Shown one piece after another: positions 24,483 to 32,307 of a stretch of 41,480 nucleotides of DNA. Location of the stretch: the IMG/VR virus record IMGVR_UViG_3300021197_001264, positions 1 to 41,480 of that record. One strand, given 5' to 3'. The notes under the pieces are model-generated. The model worked only from the letters and a program-made list of their open reading frames with translations, had not been told where the DNA came from and ran no database searches. Position numbers and translations under genes: made by a program. This DNA is from a virus. How positions within the stretch are numbered: position 1 is the first letter of the stretch; each line of letters opens with the position of its first letter.

Positions 24483-24507
24483 GAGAGGAGGCCCATTGCC
24501 CCCTCTC
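24483..24507 (-). terminator. Hairpin after the major capsid gene (weak terminator or RNA stabiliser)
   Basis: GAGAGGGGGC-AATGG-GCCTCCTCTC forms a ten-pair stem with one G-T pair, 14 bases after the capsid stop. No T run follows, so it may act as a partial stop or protect the abundant capsid mRNA end rather than terminate fully. Confidence 0.5.
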
Positions 24508-24521
24508 TCACTTCAGGTTAA

Positions 24522-26021
24522 TTATCCCTTGATCAAAACGTGCTGGTTAGCAGCGCGAGTCAACAAACAAGCTTCAGAGCGGTAGTGGAACGTAGCAACG
24601 TCCTTACCTGAATCACCGTTGTTTGTGTGGCCCATAACACCACCACCAGTCACCCAGTGCTCCATCTCTCTGCTGTAGCCATTAGAAGCCTTGTACTTCA
24701 TCTCCAATGCAGGAGCCTTGACGCCAGTACGGGCATCAGCAACAGTAGTCAATGGGCACATAACACCTTGAAACTTGTTTGTGGCGCCCAAGAGCGTAGG
24801 ATCATTCAACAATTTCCAATCGTGCTTGTGGAATGTATATCCACCTCTAGTGAAAGACTTAAAGCCCAACTTGACAGCCATGTCAGCATCGTTGTTAAAC
24901 GCACCGAACTGACCAGCCAAACCAGCAGTCACACCAGTAGCGATACCTCCAGCCAACATGTCGTCGATAGCGAGGTCTTGCTTTCTGTTCAAGTACATAG
25001 CGTACTCGGCAGGAGCGCCTTGCTTGTCCAACTCCAAGATGATATCATCAAACTCAGCGAAAGAGTCGAGAGGGTTAGCGTTAGCATTGCTAACCTGGAT
25101 GCCTCTAGCTTCGAGAGCTGTGATGTAACCTTCAGATCCAGCGATTTGACCATCTCCGCTAGCAGAAGCAGCGTCGAAAGAGCCTCCGAGGTCCATAGTG
25201 ACACCTGCGCCATCAAACTTTTCACCAAACAAAAGGATCATTTCTCTCTTGTCCATAAAGCGCTTGCGAGCCTCTTGCTCTCCGTACATGAACCATCTGT
25301 AATCACCGTTGCCGATATTTACATATCCGATGTTAGTAGCTTGAGATCCATTGACCTGGAAACGATCCTTGACGATAGCGTAAGAATTGATTCTTCTGAT
25401 AACGTCTGGGTTAGAGAAGTTGGTAGGCTGATCGCTACCCTGAGCATGCATGTTGCCCAAGTGGATGAACGTACCACCACCAGAAGTGTCAACCTCATTT
25501 GTGCCAGAGCAAGTAGCTCCGTCAAGTCTTACAAAGCTGTAATCACCTGATTCAGAACCGCCAAAGTCGTTTACGATCAAACGTACACCAGTGACGGAAT
25601 CCATGACCACATCACCTTTTTCAAGAACTGCTCCAGTAGGAGTAGAGATAGATCCAGCTGTTGTGGTATGAGTCAAGTTGGCGGCGGGCAAGTTAAGACC
25701 AGCTCCAGTGGCAGCGCCTGAATCGAGTGCGATATCACCAGTGTATGCAAAAGTCTTGTGGCGTCTGCCTGCTTCGTAAAATTCGACCTGGTCTGAAGCA
25801 CCTGCTGAGGTGACAGCGCCAGTCATTTGAAGGAATCCAGTGATGCCTTGGTCTCCGTAGGCTTCGACCAAAAGTTCACTTACGTCGGGCTTTCCGAGCT
25901 CGTTTGAGGATGCTGCTGCAGCGTTCAAAAGATCGCCGAGAGCGGTGTATTTGTCTGGTGACGTTTGGACATTATATCCAGCTACGTCTACGCCAGAACT
26001 TGGTTGTGCGGCTGTTGCCAT
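24522..26021 (-). CDS. Major capsid protein (HK97-like fold expected)
   Basis: This is a 499-residue protein placed straight after an acidic scaffold-like gene and ahead of decoration-type genes, the normal place for the capsid gene. It is moderately acidic, Gly/Ala-rich and has no membrane or catalytic motif. The N-terminal arm is disordered (residues 1-25). It continues with ELGKPDVSELLVEAYGDQGI, then DQVEFYEAGRRHKTFAYTGD. A helical spine-like stretch YRWFMYGEQEARKRFMDKRE follows at about 240. The C-terminal part has FTRGGYTFHKHDWKLLND and EMEHWVTGGGVMGHTN, the latter like a capsid A-domain loop. Length fits the family. The call rests on context and overall pattern, not on a clear signature motif. 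Confidence 0.8.
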   Translation of the reverse strand: MATAAQPSSGVDVAGYNVQTSPDKYTALGDLLNAAAASSNELGKPDVSELLVEAYGDQGITGFLQMTGAVTSAGASDQVEFYEAGRRHKTFAYTGDIALDSGAATGAGLNLPAANLTHTTTAGSISTPTGAVLEKGDVVMDSVTGVRLIVNDFGGSESGDYSFVRLDGATCSGTNEVDTSGGGTFIHLGNMHAQGSDQPTNFSNPDVIRRINSYAIVKDRFQVNGSQATNIGYVNIGNGDYRWFMYGEQEARKRFMDKREMILLFGEKFDGAGVTMDLGGSFDAASASGDGQIAGSEGYITALEARGIQVSNANANPLDSFAEFDDIILELDKQGAPAEYAMYLNRKQDLAIDDMLAGGIATGVTAGLAGQFGAFNNDADMAVKLGFKSFTRGGYTFHKHDWKLLNDPTLLGATNKFQGVMCPLTTVADARTGVKAPALEMKYKASNGYSREMEHWVTGGGVMGHTNNGDSGKDVATFHYRSEACLLTRAANQHVLIKG

Positions 26022-26034
26022 AATTTCTTAGTTT

Positions 26035-27126
26035 TTAGATTTTAAAAGTCATTTTACCCTTTTGACTGCCCATGATTTGTTTTAGTTGGGAAGTCAAGGG
26101 GTTTGATTGGGGCATCCCCGCCTCCGTAGGAGTCTGAGACTGTACGTTAGCTGCCTTGTCTACCAGAGTGCGCTGACCGTCGCCCAACCCCTGCTTGTAT
26201 GCAGAAGCTACAATAGCGTCGATGTTGTCAACTACAGCCCTGTGAGAAGAAAGCTTATCGTAGTCCCAGTTTCCGTCATCGTTGACGTAGGAGTCGAAGT
26301 ACTCGTCGAGACGAGCATTCTTTTCTTTGAGTTGAGACTTGTATGAATCCTCAAGACCGAAAGTAAAGTTTTTATCACCGCCCAGGTCGAACTCCAACCC
26401 AGTCATCTGATCTACTTCACTTGACATCTTAGAGACCCATGCCTCATCTACAATAGACTCAACTTGATTTGATCTAGCCTCAGGTGCTTGATAGTTAGAT
26501 CGGAGCTCCTCGATCTTTTGTCTTGCACCCTGAGCGTCAACCTTAAGTTGAATCTGGGCAAGGCGAACTTCGTCCTCACTATTGAGGTCTGGGTCCGCCT
26601 TATATTTGCTCTGAACCAACGTATCGAGTTCTTCCGCCGAAAGGCCTGAGTACTCGCTAGCCATGCTAACGCGAATCGCTGTCATATCATCCATCTCGGA
26701 TGGGTTGAGCGATTGATACGCAAACCAATCTTCTGGGCCTCTACCTGTCTCTTCTACAAAACGGGAGATAGCTTCGATACGCTCATCTAGAGCATTTTGT
26801 TGTGGAGCACTAAAGTCATCAAACGAACCCACTTCTCTACCGAGCCGCTCGCTCATGTATGAAAGAACTGCTTGTTCGTAATCAGACTCAGAGTACTCCT
26901 CTGTTTCTTGTGTTGGTGCAGCCTCAGGGTCTACGTATGCAGACTCCTCGTATTGCTGCTGTACAGCTGGCTCTGGTGCTGACTCCGTTACGGGTTCAGC
27001 AACTGGCTCAGTTGTTTCAGGTTGTGTTTCGGCCTGTGGTTGCTGTTCAGCATTCATAGACGCAGAAAGGTCCTCGACGTTGTCGAAGACCTCGAAGCCT
27101 TGGGCTCCAGATGGTTGATTTTCCAT
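26035..27126 (-). CDS. Scaffolding protein
   Basis: This is a 363-residue protein, very acidic and helical, immediately before the capsid gene (13 bases). Residues about 20-90 are low-complexity Q/P/E/T and probably disordered. The remainder has charged helices (SYMSERLGREVGSFDDF, EVRLAQIQLKVDAQGARQKI) with coiled-coil spacing. The C-terminal end, SQLKQIMGSQKGKMTFKI, is basic, as in scaffold proteins that contact the capsid shell through a positively charged tail. No protease motif is visible. Confidence 0.75.
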   Translation of the reverse strand: MENQPSGAQGFEVFDNVEDLSASMNAEQQPQAETQPETTEPVAEPVTESAPEPAVQQQYEESAYVDPEAAPTQETEEYSESDYEQAVLSYMSERLGREVGSFDDFSAPQQNALDERIEAISRFVEETGRGPEDWFAYQSLNPSEMDDMTAIRVSMASEYSGLSAEELDTLVQSKYKADPDLNSEDEVRLAQIQLKVDAQGARQKIEELRSNYQAPEARSNQVESIVDEAWVSKMSSEVDQMTGLEFDLGGDKNFTFGLEDSYKSQLKEKNARLDEYFDSYVNDDGNWDYDKLSSHRAVVDNIDAIVASAYKQGLGDGQRTLVDKAANVQSQTPTEAGMPQSNPLTSQLKQIMGSQKGKMTFKI

Positions 27127-27144
27127 TTATATTAAATTGTTTTA

Positions 27145-27846
27145 TTATCCAAAGAACGCTATAACTTTCCCGTCATTACCATCGTCAGCAGCCTGTATTT
27201 CAATCTTAGATACATTGATATACGCGCTTTCTCCAGCAGCAAGGGAAAGTATTTGCTTTCTGGTAGCAACCTTTAGTGCATAGACGCCAGCAGCCAACTG
27301 CAAATCATCTTCAGCTACAGTAATTGTAATTACTATGCCTGTATCTGTGGTAGCCTCATTAACGTATGAGAAGGTAATAACGTCACCTTCTTCGAGCCCT
27401 GCTCCTTCAGCGTTGACGAGAATGGCGGTAATGTCTCCATCACCATCCGTAGTAATGCCATCAAAAGAAGGCGCGGTAACTCCAGGAGCAGCAGACCCAT
27501 TTCGAGTAACAGTTACCGTACCGCTAGTTCCACCACTAGATTCGCTCGCCGTCAGCCCCAGAACCAAATTGCTTACAGAGTTTATAATGCTTTGGTTTTC
27601 ATCAAGTTTACCAGTATTTCCAGGTGCATGAACGTCGCTTCTGTCATCCCCGTCCTCAGCAATAAATCTAAGAACCTCGTTTTCTGGAGCAAAAATATTT
27701 ACGGCAGTGTCGTGAAGGCTATGAATAGCCTGCCATCTTGCTCCTCCAGGAGGAGAGATAAGCGTATCAGCAACACCAGTAAGGCTTTCGTCTAGTTCAA
27801 CAAGGTTGCCTGCGTACTGTGGCGGTATGTATATCTTAATAGCCAT
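27145..27846 (-). CDS. Beta-rich virion protein, unknown role
   Basis: This is a 233-residue protein. It begins MAIKIYIPPQYAGNLVELDE. The middle has a Ser/Gly/Thr linker (about 105-130) and an Ig-like stretch with L-E-E-G-D-V-I-T-F-S-Y. The C-terminal part reads GVYALKVATRKQILSLAAGE, then S-A-Y-I-N-V-S-K-I-E-I. It has no Cys, no membrane segment and no known active site. It lies 18 bases before the scaffold gene and 10 bases after a pair of related small genes. I expect a head protein; I do not recognise the family. Confidence 0.55.
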   Translation of the reverse strand: MAIKIYIPPQYAGNLVELDESLTGVADTLISPPGGARWQAIHSLHDTAVNIFAPENEVLRFIAEDGDDRSDVHAPGNTGKLDENQSIINSVSNLVLGLTASESSGGTSGTVTVTRNGSAAPGVTAPSFDGITTDGDGDITAILVNAEGAGLEEGDVITFSYVNEATTDTGIVITITVAEDDLQLAAGVYALKVATRKQILSLAAGESAYINVSKIEIQAADDGNDGKVIAFFG

Positions 27847-27856
27847 GTCTTAGTTA

Positions 27857-28264
27857 TTAGGTTCCTCCGTAAGGATTAGCCGAGTTATCGTCTCCGAATA
27901 CACCGTATTCAATCATAGTGTCTACCCTAGTAGCATATACTTCATGCTTCTTGTCTGGGGCGAGAGGTATGAAAGCAAACTGACCTCCACCGATCTTGGC
28001 TACTAGACCTGTGTCAGTATCGTTGTGAACGTAGATGTAGCTTTCAAGCTCTGTCTCAAGATTCTTGATATACAGATAGGCTCTTTCGGAACATTGGTTA
28101 GCGATGTAAACAGCCAGATCGTTAGTGTCTGCAGCTGTACCTTTTACCTTAGCCCTGATCAAAGACCCAGAGTCTACAACAAGGTTAGAGGTTACAGAAA
28201 CACTTAACGGGCTGCTGAGAACACCAGCACTCGAAAGGCTCAATGTTGCTCTTACGCTAGCCAT
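27857..28264 (-). CDS. Small beta-rich virion protein, likely paralogue of next gene upstream
   Basis: This is a 135-residue protein starting M-A-S-V-R-A-T-L-S-L-S-S. It shares layout with the 133-residue protein encoded just before it: an S/T-rich first strand, a central A-Y-L-Y-I-K-N-L-E strand, then G-G-G-Q-F-A-F-I-P, and a final M-I-E-Y-G-V-F-G-D strand. The two genes overlap by TAATG. A head decoration role is plausible; no enzyme motif is seen. Confidence 0.58.
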   Translation of the reverse strand: MASVRATLSLSSAGVLSSPLSVSVTSNLVVDSGSLIRAKVKGTAADTNDLAVYIANQCSERAYLYIKNLETELESYIYVHNDTDTGLVAKIGGGQFAFIPLAPDKKHEVYATRVDTMIEYGVFGDDNSANPYGGT

Positions 28265-28665
28265 TACTCGTCAATAAATAGAGCGTATTCCAATGTCAAA
28301 GCAGTAGAAACGCTTGGAGTAATCTTAATGTCGTTAGTGTCAGCGTTGGCCTCCCATGGGAAGAAAGCCCAGTCGCCTGCGTAAAGCTTACCCATCTGCT
28401 CAGAGTTGATTTCAATAACGAAATGCTCAGTAGCGACAGTGCTTGTGTTCTTCAAGTAGATCTTGTGAGAACCGTTAGCGTAAGCATCTCCATCAAACAA
28501 AATGTATTGAGCAGTTGAAGAAGTGGTTTTTCTACCAACCCCACTTGTTTGGGTGAGACCAGTCAAGGTCCCAGCCTTCGTCAAGGTTGTAGTAGAAGAC
28601 AAAGCCAAAGCATCCCCAGTAAGGTCTGAGCTGGACAGAGTAATAGTTGCGTTTGTTGTAGCCAT
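28264..28665 (-). CDS. Small beta-rich virion protein, likely tandem paralogue
   Basis: This is a 133-residue protein: M-A-T-T-N-A-T-I-T-L-S-S, a central K-I-Y-L-K-N-T-S strand, G-D-W-A-F-F-P-W and a final L-T-L-E-Y-A-L-F strand. Shared order and length with the 135-residue neighbour suggest an old tandem duplication. It is the first gene after a TATATTTG promoter, 22 bases before the ATG, and so opens the capsid-gene unit. Confidence 0.58.
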   Translation of the reverse strand: MATTNATITLSSSDLTGDALALSSTTTLTKAGTLTGLTQTSGVGRKTTSSTAQYILFDGDAYANGSHKIYLKNTSTVATEHFVIEINSEQMGKLYAGDWAFFPWEANADTNDIKITPSVSTALTLEYALFIDE

Positions 28666-28687
28666 CTTTATTGGTTGTTATATGCCG

Positions 28688-28695
28688 CAAATATA
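28688..28695 (-). promoter_or_regulatory. -7 promoter element TATATTTG before the capsid unit
   Basis: The context reads ATGCC-TATATTTG-CGG, 22 bases before the ATG at 28665. The stop of the previous small gene is 4 bases upstream. No TTG element at the usual distance; the upstream region is the poly-Lys coding end. Confidence 0.65.
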
Positions 28696-28699
28696 GGCA

Positions 28700-28909
28700 T
28701 TATTTCTTTTTCTTTTTCTTGCCCTTACCAGCTCTAATCTTAGCGGCTTCACGCTTTCCGAAGGCAGACTTCACACGAGCCATAGCCCAGGCATGCTGAG
28801 ACACCTTGGGCCTGTTGCCAGAGCTCATGTAGGCAGCAAGGCCTCTGCGGTAAACTTCTTTTTGTGCGGCAGACAATCCAGCCATACCACCTTTCTTCAT
28901 AATCTTCAT
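28700..28909 (-). CDS. Small basic conserved phage protein (poly-Lys tail)
   Basis: This is a 69-residue protein reading GLSAAQKEVYRRGLAAYMSS, then G-N-R-P-K-V-S-Q-H-A-W-A-M-A-R-V-K-S-A-F, ending in K-G-K-K-K-K-K-K. The A-Q-x-x-x-Y-x-x-G-L-A-A-Y-x-S-S-G-x-R-P block is frequent in small basic proteins of aquatic phages. Strong positive charge suggests binding to DNA, perhaps within the head. The start overlaps the previous stop by ATGA. Confidence 0.6.
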   Translation of the reverse strand: MKIMKKGGMAGLSAAQKEVYRRGLAAYMSSGNRPKVSQHAWAMARVKSAFGKREAAKIRAGKGKKKKKK

Positions 28910-29052
28910 AGTGCGTCTCTTTCTTTCATAAGCGCATCTAAGTTTTTTGGGTACGGCTTACCTTTTTTGTATATAGCGGCTATCTGCTTGATAAGCTCTG
29001 CTCTGCGTCCAGGGTTCTTACTACCCTTCAGATATTTCTTGTTGATCTTCAT
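28906..29052 (-). CDS. Small basic protein, 48 residues
   Basis: Found by reading the gap. The frame MKINKKYLKGSKNPGRRAEL is open for 48 codons and ends R-D-A-L then TGA. Its ATG overlaps the previous stop (ATGA) and its stop overlaps the next ATG (ATGA), which makes a real gene likely. It is rich in Lys and Arg with one helix, Q-I-A-A-I-Y-K-K-G-K-P-Y-P. The family is unknown to me; it belongs to a run of four small basic genes. Confidence 0.65.
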   Translation of the reverse strand: MKINKKYLKGSKNPGRRAELIKQIAAIYKKGKPYPKNLDALMKERDAL

Positions 29053-29234
29053 CCGTGAGAAGCTATTTTAAATTTAGCTTTTGCAACAGCTCCTGGGTGA
29101 GGCTTGTAGTCTCCCTTCATCAGAAAGTATCTTCCGCGCTCTTCCATCCAGTGGAATCCTTTGGGGGGTTCAACCATCTGCGTCTTAGACGACACTTTAA
29201 GCTTTCCTCCCTTATTGTACTTGACGGTGTTCAT
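29049..29234 (-). CDS. Small conserved phage protein (PPKGFHWM type)
   Basis: I start at the ATG at 29234 (61 residues), which overlaps the previous stop as TAATG, instead of a GTG 6 bases upstream. The sequence has K-Y-N-K-G-G-K-L, then PPKGFHWMEERGRYFLMKGD, then P-H-P-G-A-V-A-K-A-K-F-K-I. This P-P-K-G-F-H-W-M block recurs in marine phages next to other small basic proteins, from memory. Function is unknown. Confidence 0.6.
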   Translation of the reverse strand: MNTVKYNKGGKLKVSSKTQMVEPPKGFHWMEERGRYFLMKGDYKPHPGAVAKAKFKIASHG

Positions 29235-29527
29235 TACCACTTTACTTTGTTTGCCCAGTACGCAGCACTGCTAGGACCTTTGGCGATGTTCTTTCTATGA
29301 CGAGACTTAAACGACTTTCTTTTAGCTTTCATCTTTGCAGACTCCCCAGCCTTGGGCTTGCCAGCTGTACTAGCGCCCTTTTCTCCAAACCTAATAATCT
29401 TAATCCTTCCTCCGACTCTTACGGCTACGACGTGAGACTTCTTTCCAGATGCAGACCTCTTAGGCTTACTTAAGCCAGACAGACCGTACCTCTTTAGTTT
29501 CTTTTTATCGCTTGCGCTTAATGCCAT
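29234..29527 (-). CDS. Small basic protein, RFG...RRKSF..RH type (DUF5872/6321-like)
   Basis: This is a 97-residue protein with 30% or so basic residues. It reads KKLKRYGLSGLSKPKRSASG, then I-K-I-I-R-F-G-E-K-G, then K-R-K-S-F-K-S-R-H, and ends A-A-Y-W-A-N-K-V-K-W. The order R-F-G, then K-x-R-K-S-F-x-x-R-H, then a C-terminal Y-W-x-x-K-x-W is that of a small family shared by many phages and large algal viruses, usually called a structural or DNA-packaged protein. A TATATTCG box is 4 bases before the ATG, so it may be made from a leaderless message. Confidence 0.62.
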   Translation of the reverse strand: MALSASDKKKLKRYGLSGLSKPKRSASGKKSHVVAVRVGGRIKIIRFGEKGASTAGKPKAGESAKMKAKRKSFKSRHRKNIAKGPSSAAYWANKVKW

Positions 29528-29531
29528 AATG

Positions 29532-29539
29532 CGAATATA
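29532..29539 (-). promoter_or_regulatory. -7 element variant TATATTCG, nearly leaderless
   Basis: The context reads ATTAC-TATATTCG-CATT-ATG, one mismatch to TAnnTTTG and 4 bases to the start of the 97-residue gene. Confidence 0.5.
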
Positions 29540-29543
29540 GTAA

Positions 29544-29984
29544 TTATGTAAGTGTCAAAGTGATCGACTTTGAGTCTCGACCATTGACTGCAGTCAGCGT
29601 TATCTGAAAGGGTCCACCTCTGGAAGCCTGAGTCAAATCTCCAAACGATAAGGTGGTGTTGGATCCGATCCCCACCAGTTTAGTATCACCTGCCAGAGCG
29701 GTAGATGAGCTTGTGCCTAACGACATGCTAGTTTTAGATGTGTTCGCGGTGATAGCGCTTGATTGACTAGATGTAATTCCAGTCTTGGCTTTGTTCAATG
29801 CAATCTCAGTTCTCAGATAATCTAACTCGTCCTGCATCTTCTGTATCTGATAGATCATTGCAGCCTCTGCTTCAAAATCCAGAACCTCAAGGTGCTTGCC
29901 GTTATCAAAGTTTGCTTTGATTCTTGCCAAGTTATCGCCAGTCTTGTCGTGTATTGGCTCGTGTTTTCTTGTAGTTAATGACAT
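29544..29984 (-). CDS. Conserved virion-associated protein with coiled coil and Ig-like tail
   Basis: This is a 146-residue protein. The N-terminal part, H-D-K-T-G-D-N-L-A-R-I-K-A-N-F, is followed by a helix MIYQIQKMQDELDYLRTEIA with heptad spacing (about 43-65), suitable for trimer formation. The second half is S/T-rich and strand-forming, ending in G-P-F-Q-I-T-L-T-A-V-N-G-R-D. It follows the fibre gene by 1 base, so it may help fix or assemble the fibre. This role is inferred. Confidence 0.55.
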   Translation of the reverse strand: MSLTTRKHEPIHDKTGDNLARIKANFDNGKHLEVLDFEAEAAMIYQIQKMQDELDYLRTEIALNKAKTGITSSQSSAITANTSKTSMSLGTSSSTALAGDTKLVGIGSNTTLSFGDLTQASRGGPFQITLTAVNGRDSKSITLTLT

Positions 29985-29985
29985 G

Positions 29986-32307
29986 TTATACTGCTGCTAT
30001 TGTTACGTAACCACCGTGAATCTCATTGCCTGAAGCATTGGCAACTTGTAGAAGTAAATAATTAGTTGCGGAGCTAGTGACATCTGTTATGTTGATCTCT
30101 GTGCCTACGTTACCAGTGCCTTTGCTAACACCCGTCTTGGAATCAATTTGAAACTCCCAGCACTCAACCGCGTCTGTGGCAGACCCATTTATCTTAACAT
30201 GTGTTGCCTTAAATCCCGTAGGTATTGGAATTGATACATATAGCAGGTTAGAAGAAAACGACTCTACAAACAGCTCCTCTGAAGCAACACCAGTATCATC
30301 TATCATGGCTGGTCGGCCACCGTCGCTAGGTATAAAATCTCTAGGCAGTATTTTGATTCTTGAAGTCGAACCATGCCAACCGTCCGCACCACCACCAACC
30401 GCTGCAATACGATCGTTGATAGCTGCTGATGTCATAAGGTGACTGTCAGAATCTACAAACTCACCAGCTAGGTCTATATCGTCAACAAGGTGATTGCCAA
30501 CTGAAATACCTGAAGTAGCCTTGAGAACACCCGCTACAGTGGTTATAGATGACGTTCCACTCCCAATGTTTACATCAATCTCATCTTCAGCATCTCCGTC
30601 TACAAGCTCAAGGCCAATCGTCATTTCTCCATCATGAGAAGCAACCTGCAGTCCCAAATGACCGCCCTCTTGTCCGTCAGTTGTCTCTGCTATTTTTCCA
30701 AATATTTGAGCGTAAGCAGTAGCGTTCTGACCAGAGTCTTCTCCTTCCCACCTGACAACACCCAAGGTGTCACCGTCCGCTGGAGCAGCCCCTCTATCTT
30801 TTATGAAAACAAATCTTTGACCTCCAGTGACGTTTGCTTCAGATTTAAGTTCAATTCTAGGGTAACCTCCTGTGGAGCTTGTTAGCTGCAGCGTATCGGC
30901 AGTTGCGTCATAAGTAAGGGCAGACTCTGCCTGTATAGCAGAAGTAGAGTTCCCAGTAAGTACAGCATTAGAGGTAAACGATGTAGCGCCTGTACCCCCC
31001 TTTGAAACTGGGACCTCATCAGAGAGCGTAGATCCAGCAGCAGTAACCGTGATAGGTGCAGTGCCGTCAAAGTTTACTCCGTTGATTGCTCTGGCTGTTG
31101 CAAGTGCTGTAGCTGTTGCAGCATTGTTTAATAGATTTCCACTGTTATCTAGTGTGGCTGTACTACCCATAGTGAGTGTACCAGCTACAGTAGTTACTGA
31201 AGAAGCTCCTAATCCAACAGCAACATCTATTTCATCATTTACACTACCCCCAGTTAAAGTAAGTCCAACTCCTAAATCATCATCATGATTAGCAACGGAA
31301 AACTCCAATATGCCAGACTCTTCACCATCTGTTGCGACGTCAACTTTACCTTGAATTTGAGCGTAAGTTTGTTGTGGTACGTCTTGGTCAGCGTTATCAC
31401 CAATAAATCTAACTCTACCTAATACATCACCACTTGCACCTGCGTCACCTTCATCTGTAATAAAATCCAATGATCCGCCGATGTGAGCAGCTCCACCTGT
31501 ACTTTTTATTAGAATCTGGGGCTTGCTAGCATCACCATCTGTTAATGTAAGTTGCCCAGCATTAAAAGTTAAGTCTGATTCAGATACAATAGATGATGTT
31601 CCATTACCCGTAAGAAGTGAGTTTGATGTAAGAGAAGTAGCGCCCGTGCCGCCTTTTGAAACAGGCACTGTATCTGAAAGCGTAGAGCCAGCAGCAGTAA
31701 CTGTTATAGGTGCGGTACCGTCGAAGTCTACCCCGTTAATAGCTCTTGCCGTAGCAAGCGCCGTAGCTGTTCCAGCATTACCTGTGGTGCTTAGATCTGA
31801 AGCAACGACGAAATCCATATTGCCGCTATCGTCATCATAGGTGACTGCAATGTTTGTCTTTGTTCCTCCTGTCGCAACAAGCGGCCCAGCAATATCCTGA
31901 ACCTGCTCGGTGCTTAGCTGAGTGTTTGTATCAGCAGAAGCAATCGTAACTGTATCGCTTGATGCGTTTGTCGTAATGGTTACGTTAGACCCAGCAGCAA
32001 GAGTGAGGGTGTCATCTACTCCATCAGCAACCACATTGTCCTGACCAGATACAGCTAGTGTAGTAAAGGCATTGGGTGAGGTGCCATCAGACCCAGCGGC
32101 TCCTGTAGCCCCCGTTGCTCCTGTGGCTCCTGTAACACCAGTGTCACCCTTGTCTCCCTTAGGTCCTTTTGAAAGAACATCCAAAGCACTAACAGAGGGA
32201 GATGTAATAGATACAGAGTTTGTCGTAGTAGCAAAAGAAGTCTGGGTAGAACCAGAAACACTTACACTGACTGATGTTCCAGTTGTTGTATTTACTGTTA
32301 AAGACAT
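29986..32307 (-). CDS. Collagen-like phage fibre with tandem 218-residue duplication
   Basis: This is a 773-residue protein. Residues about 47-78 are Gly-X-Y repeats (G-P-K-G-D-K-G-D-T-G-V-T-G-A-T-G), which form a collagen triple helix. Two copies of a unit follow, each starting ALATARAINGV(D/N)FDGTAP and V-P-V-S-K-G-G-T-G-A-T-S. The G-G-T-G-A motif is typical of tail-fibre shafts. The C-terminal domain (about 640-773) reads STSRIKILPRDFIPSDGGRP and V-E-C-W-E-F-Q-I-D, and ends G-G-Y-V-T-I-A-A-V; it is a likely tip. The gene lies between portal and capsid genes, not after the tail genes, so this could be a head fibre or a tail fibre. It overlaps the previous Ig-like gene (TAATG). Confidence 0.75.
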   Translation of the reverse strand: MSLTVNTTTGTSVSVSVSGSTQTSFATTTNSVSITSPSVSALDVLSKGPKGDKGDTGVTGATGATGATGAAGSDGTSPNAFTTLAVSGQDNVVADGVDDTLTLAAGSNVTITTNASSDTVTIASADTNTQLSTEQVQDIAGPLVATGGTKTNIAVTYDDDSGNMDFVVASDLSTTGNAGTATALATARAINGVDFDGTAPITVTAAGSTLSDTVPVSKGGTGATSLTSNSLLTGNGTSSIVSESDLTFNAGQLTLTDGDASKPQILIKSTGGAAHIGGSLDFITDEGDAGASGDVLGRVRFIGDNADQDVPQQTYAQIQGKVDVATDGEESGILEFSVANHDDDLGVGLTLTGGSVNDEIDVAVGLGASSVTTVAGTLTMGSTATLDNSGNLLNNAATATALATARAINGVNFDGTAPITVTAAGSTLSDEVPVSKGGTGATSFTSNAVLTGNSTSAIQAESALTYDATADTLQLTSSTGGYPRIELKSEANVTGGQRFVFIKDRGAAPADGDTLGVVRWEGEDSGQNATAYAQIFGKIAETTDGQEGGHLGLQVASHDGEMTIGLELVDGDAEDEIDVNIGSGTSSITTVAGVLKATSGISVGNHLVDDIDLAGEFVDSDSHLMTSAAINDRIAAVGGGADGWHGSTSRIKILPRDFIPSDGGRPAMIDDTGVASEELFVESFSSNLLYVSIPIPTGFKATHVKINGSATDAVECWEFQIDSKTGVSKGTGNVGTEINITDVTSSATNYLLLQVANASGNEIHGGYVTIAAV
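30490..31775 (-). repeat. Tandem duplication, about 654-base units, in the fibre gene
   Basis: Copy 1 is about 31122-31775 and copy 2 about 30490-31121. The best conserved DNA blocks (about 31632-31784 and 30978-31130) are visibly alike, with mainly third-base changes. The remaining parts align only at protein level, for instance (A/T)-Y-A-Q-I-(Q/F)-G-K and A-(N/S)-H-D-(D/G). Confidence 0.8.

Noticed and set aside
24627-25550. 307-residue plus-strand open frame
   Set aside because: It lies entirely inside the major capsid gene, on the opposite strand, and its S/V/R-rich sequence mirrors the capsid codons; no family resemblance and no promoter.
29986-32307. Diversity-generating retroelement target in the fibre
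   Set aside because: No reverse transcriptase gene or template repeat is in the window and the C-terminal domain shows no run of AAY codons; the repeats are ordinary shaft duplications.
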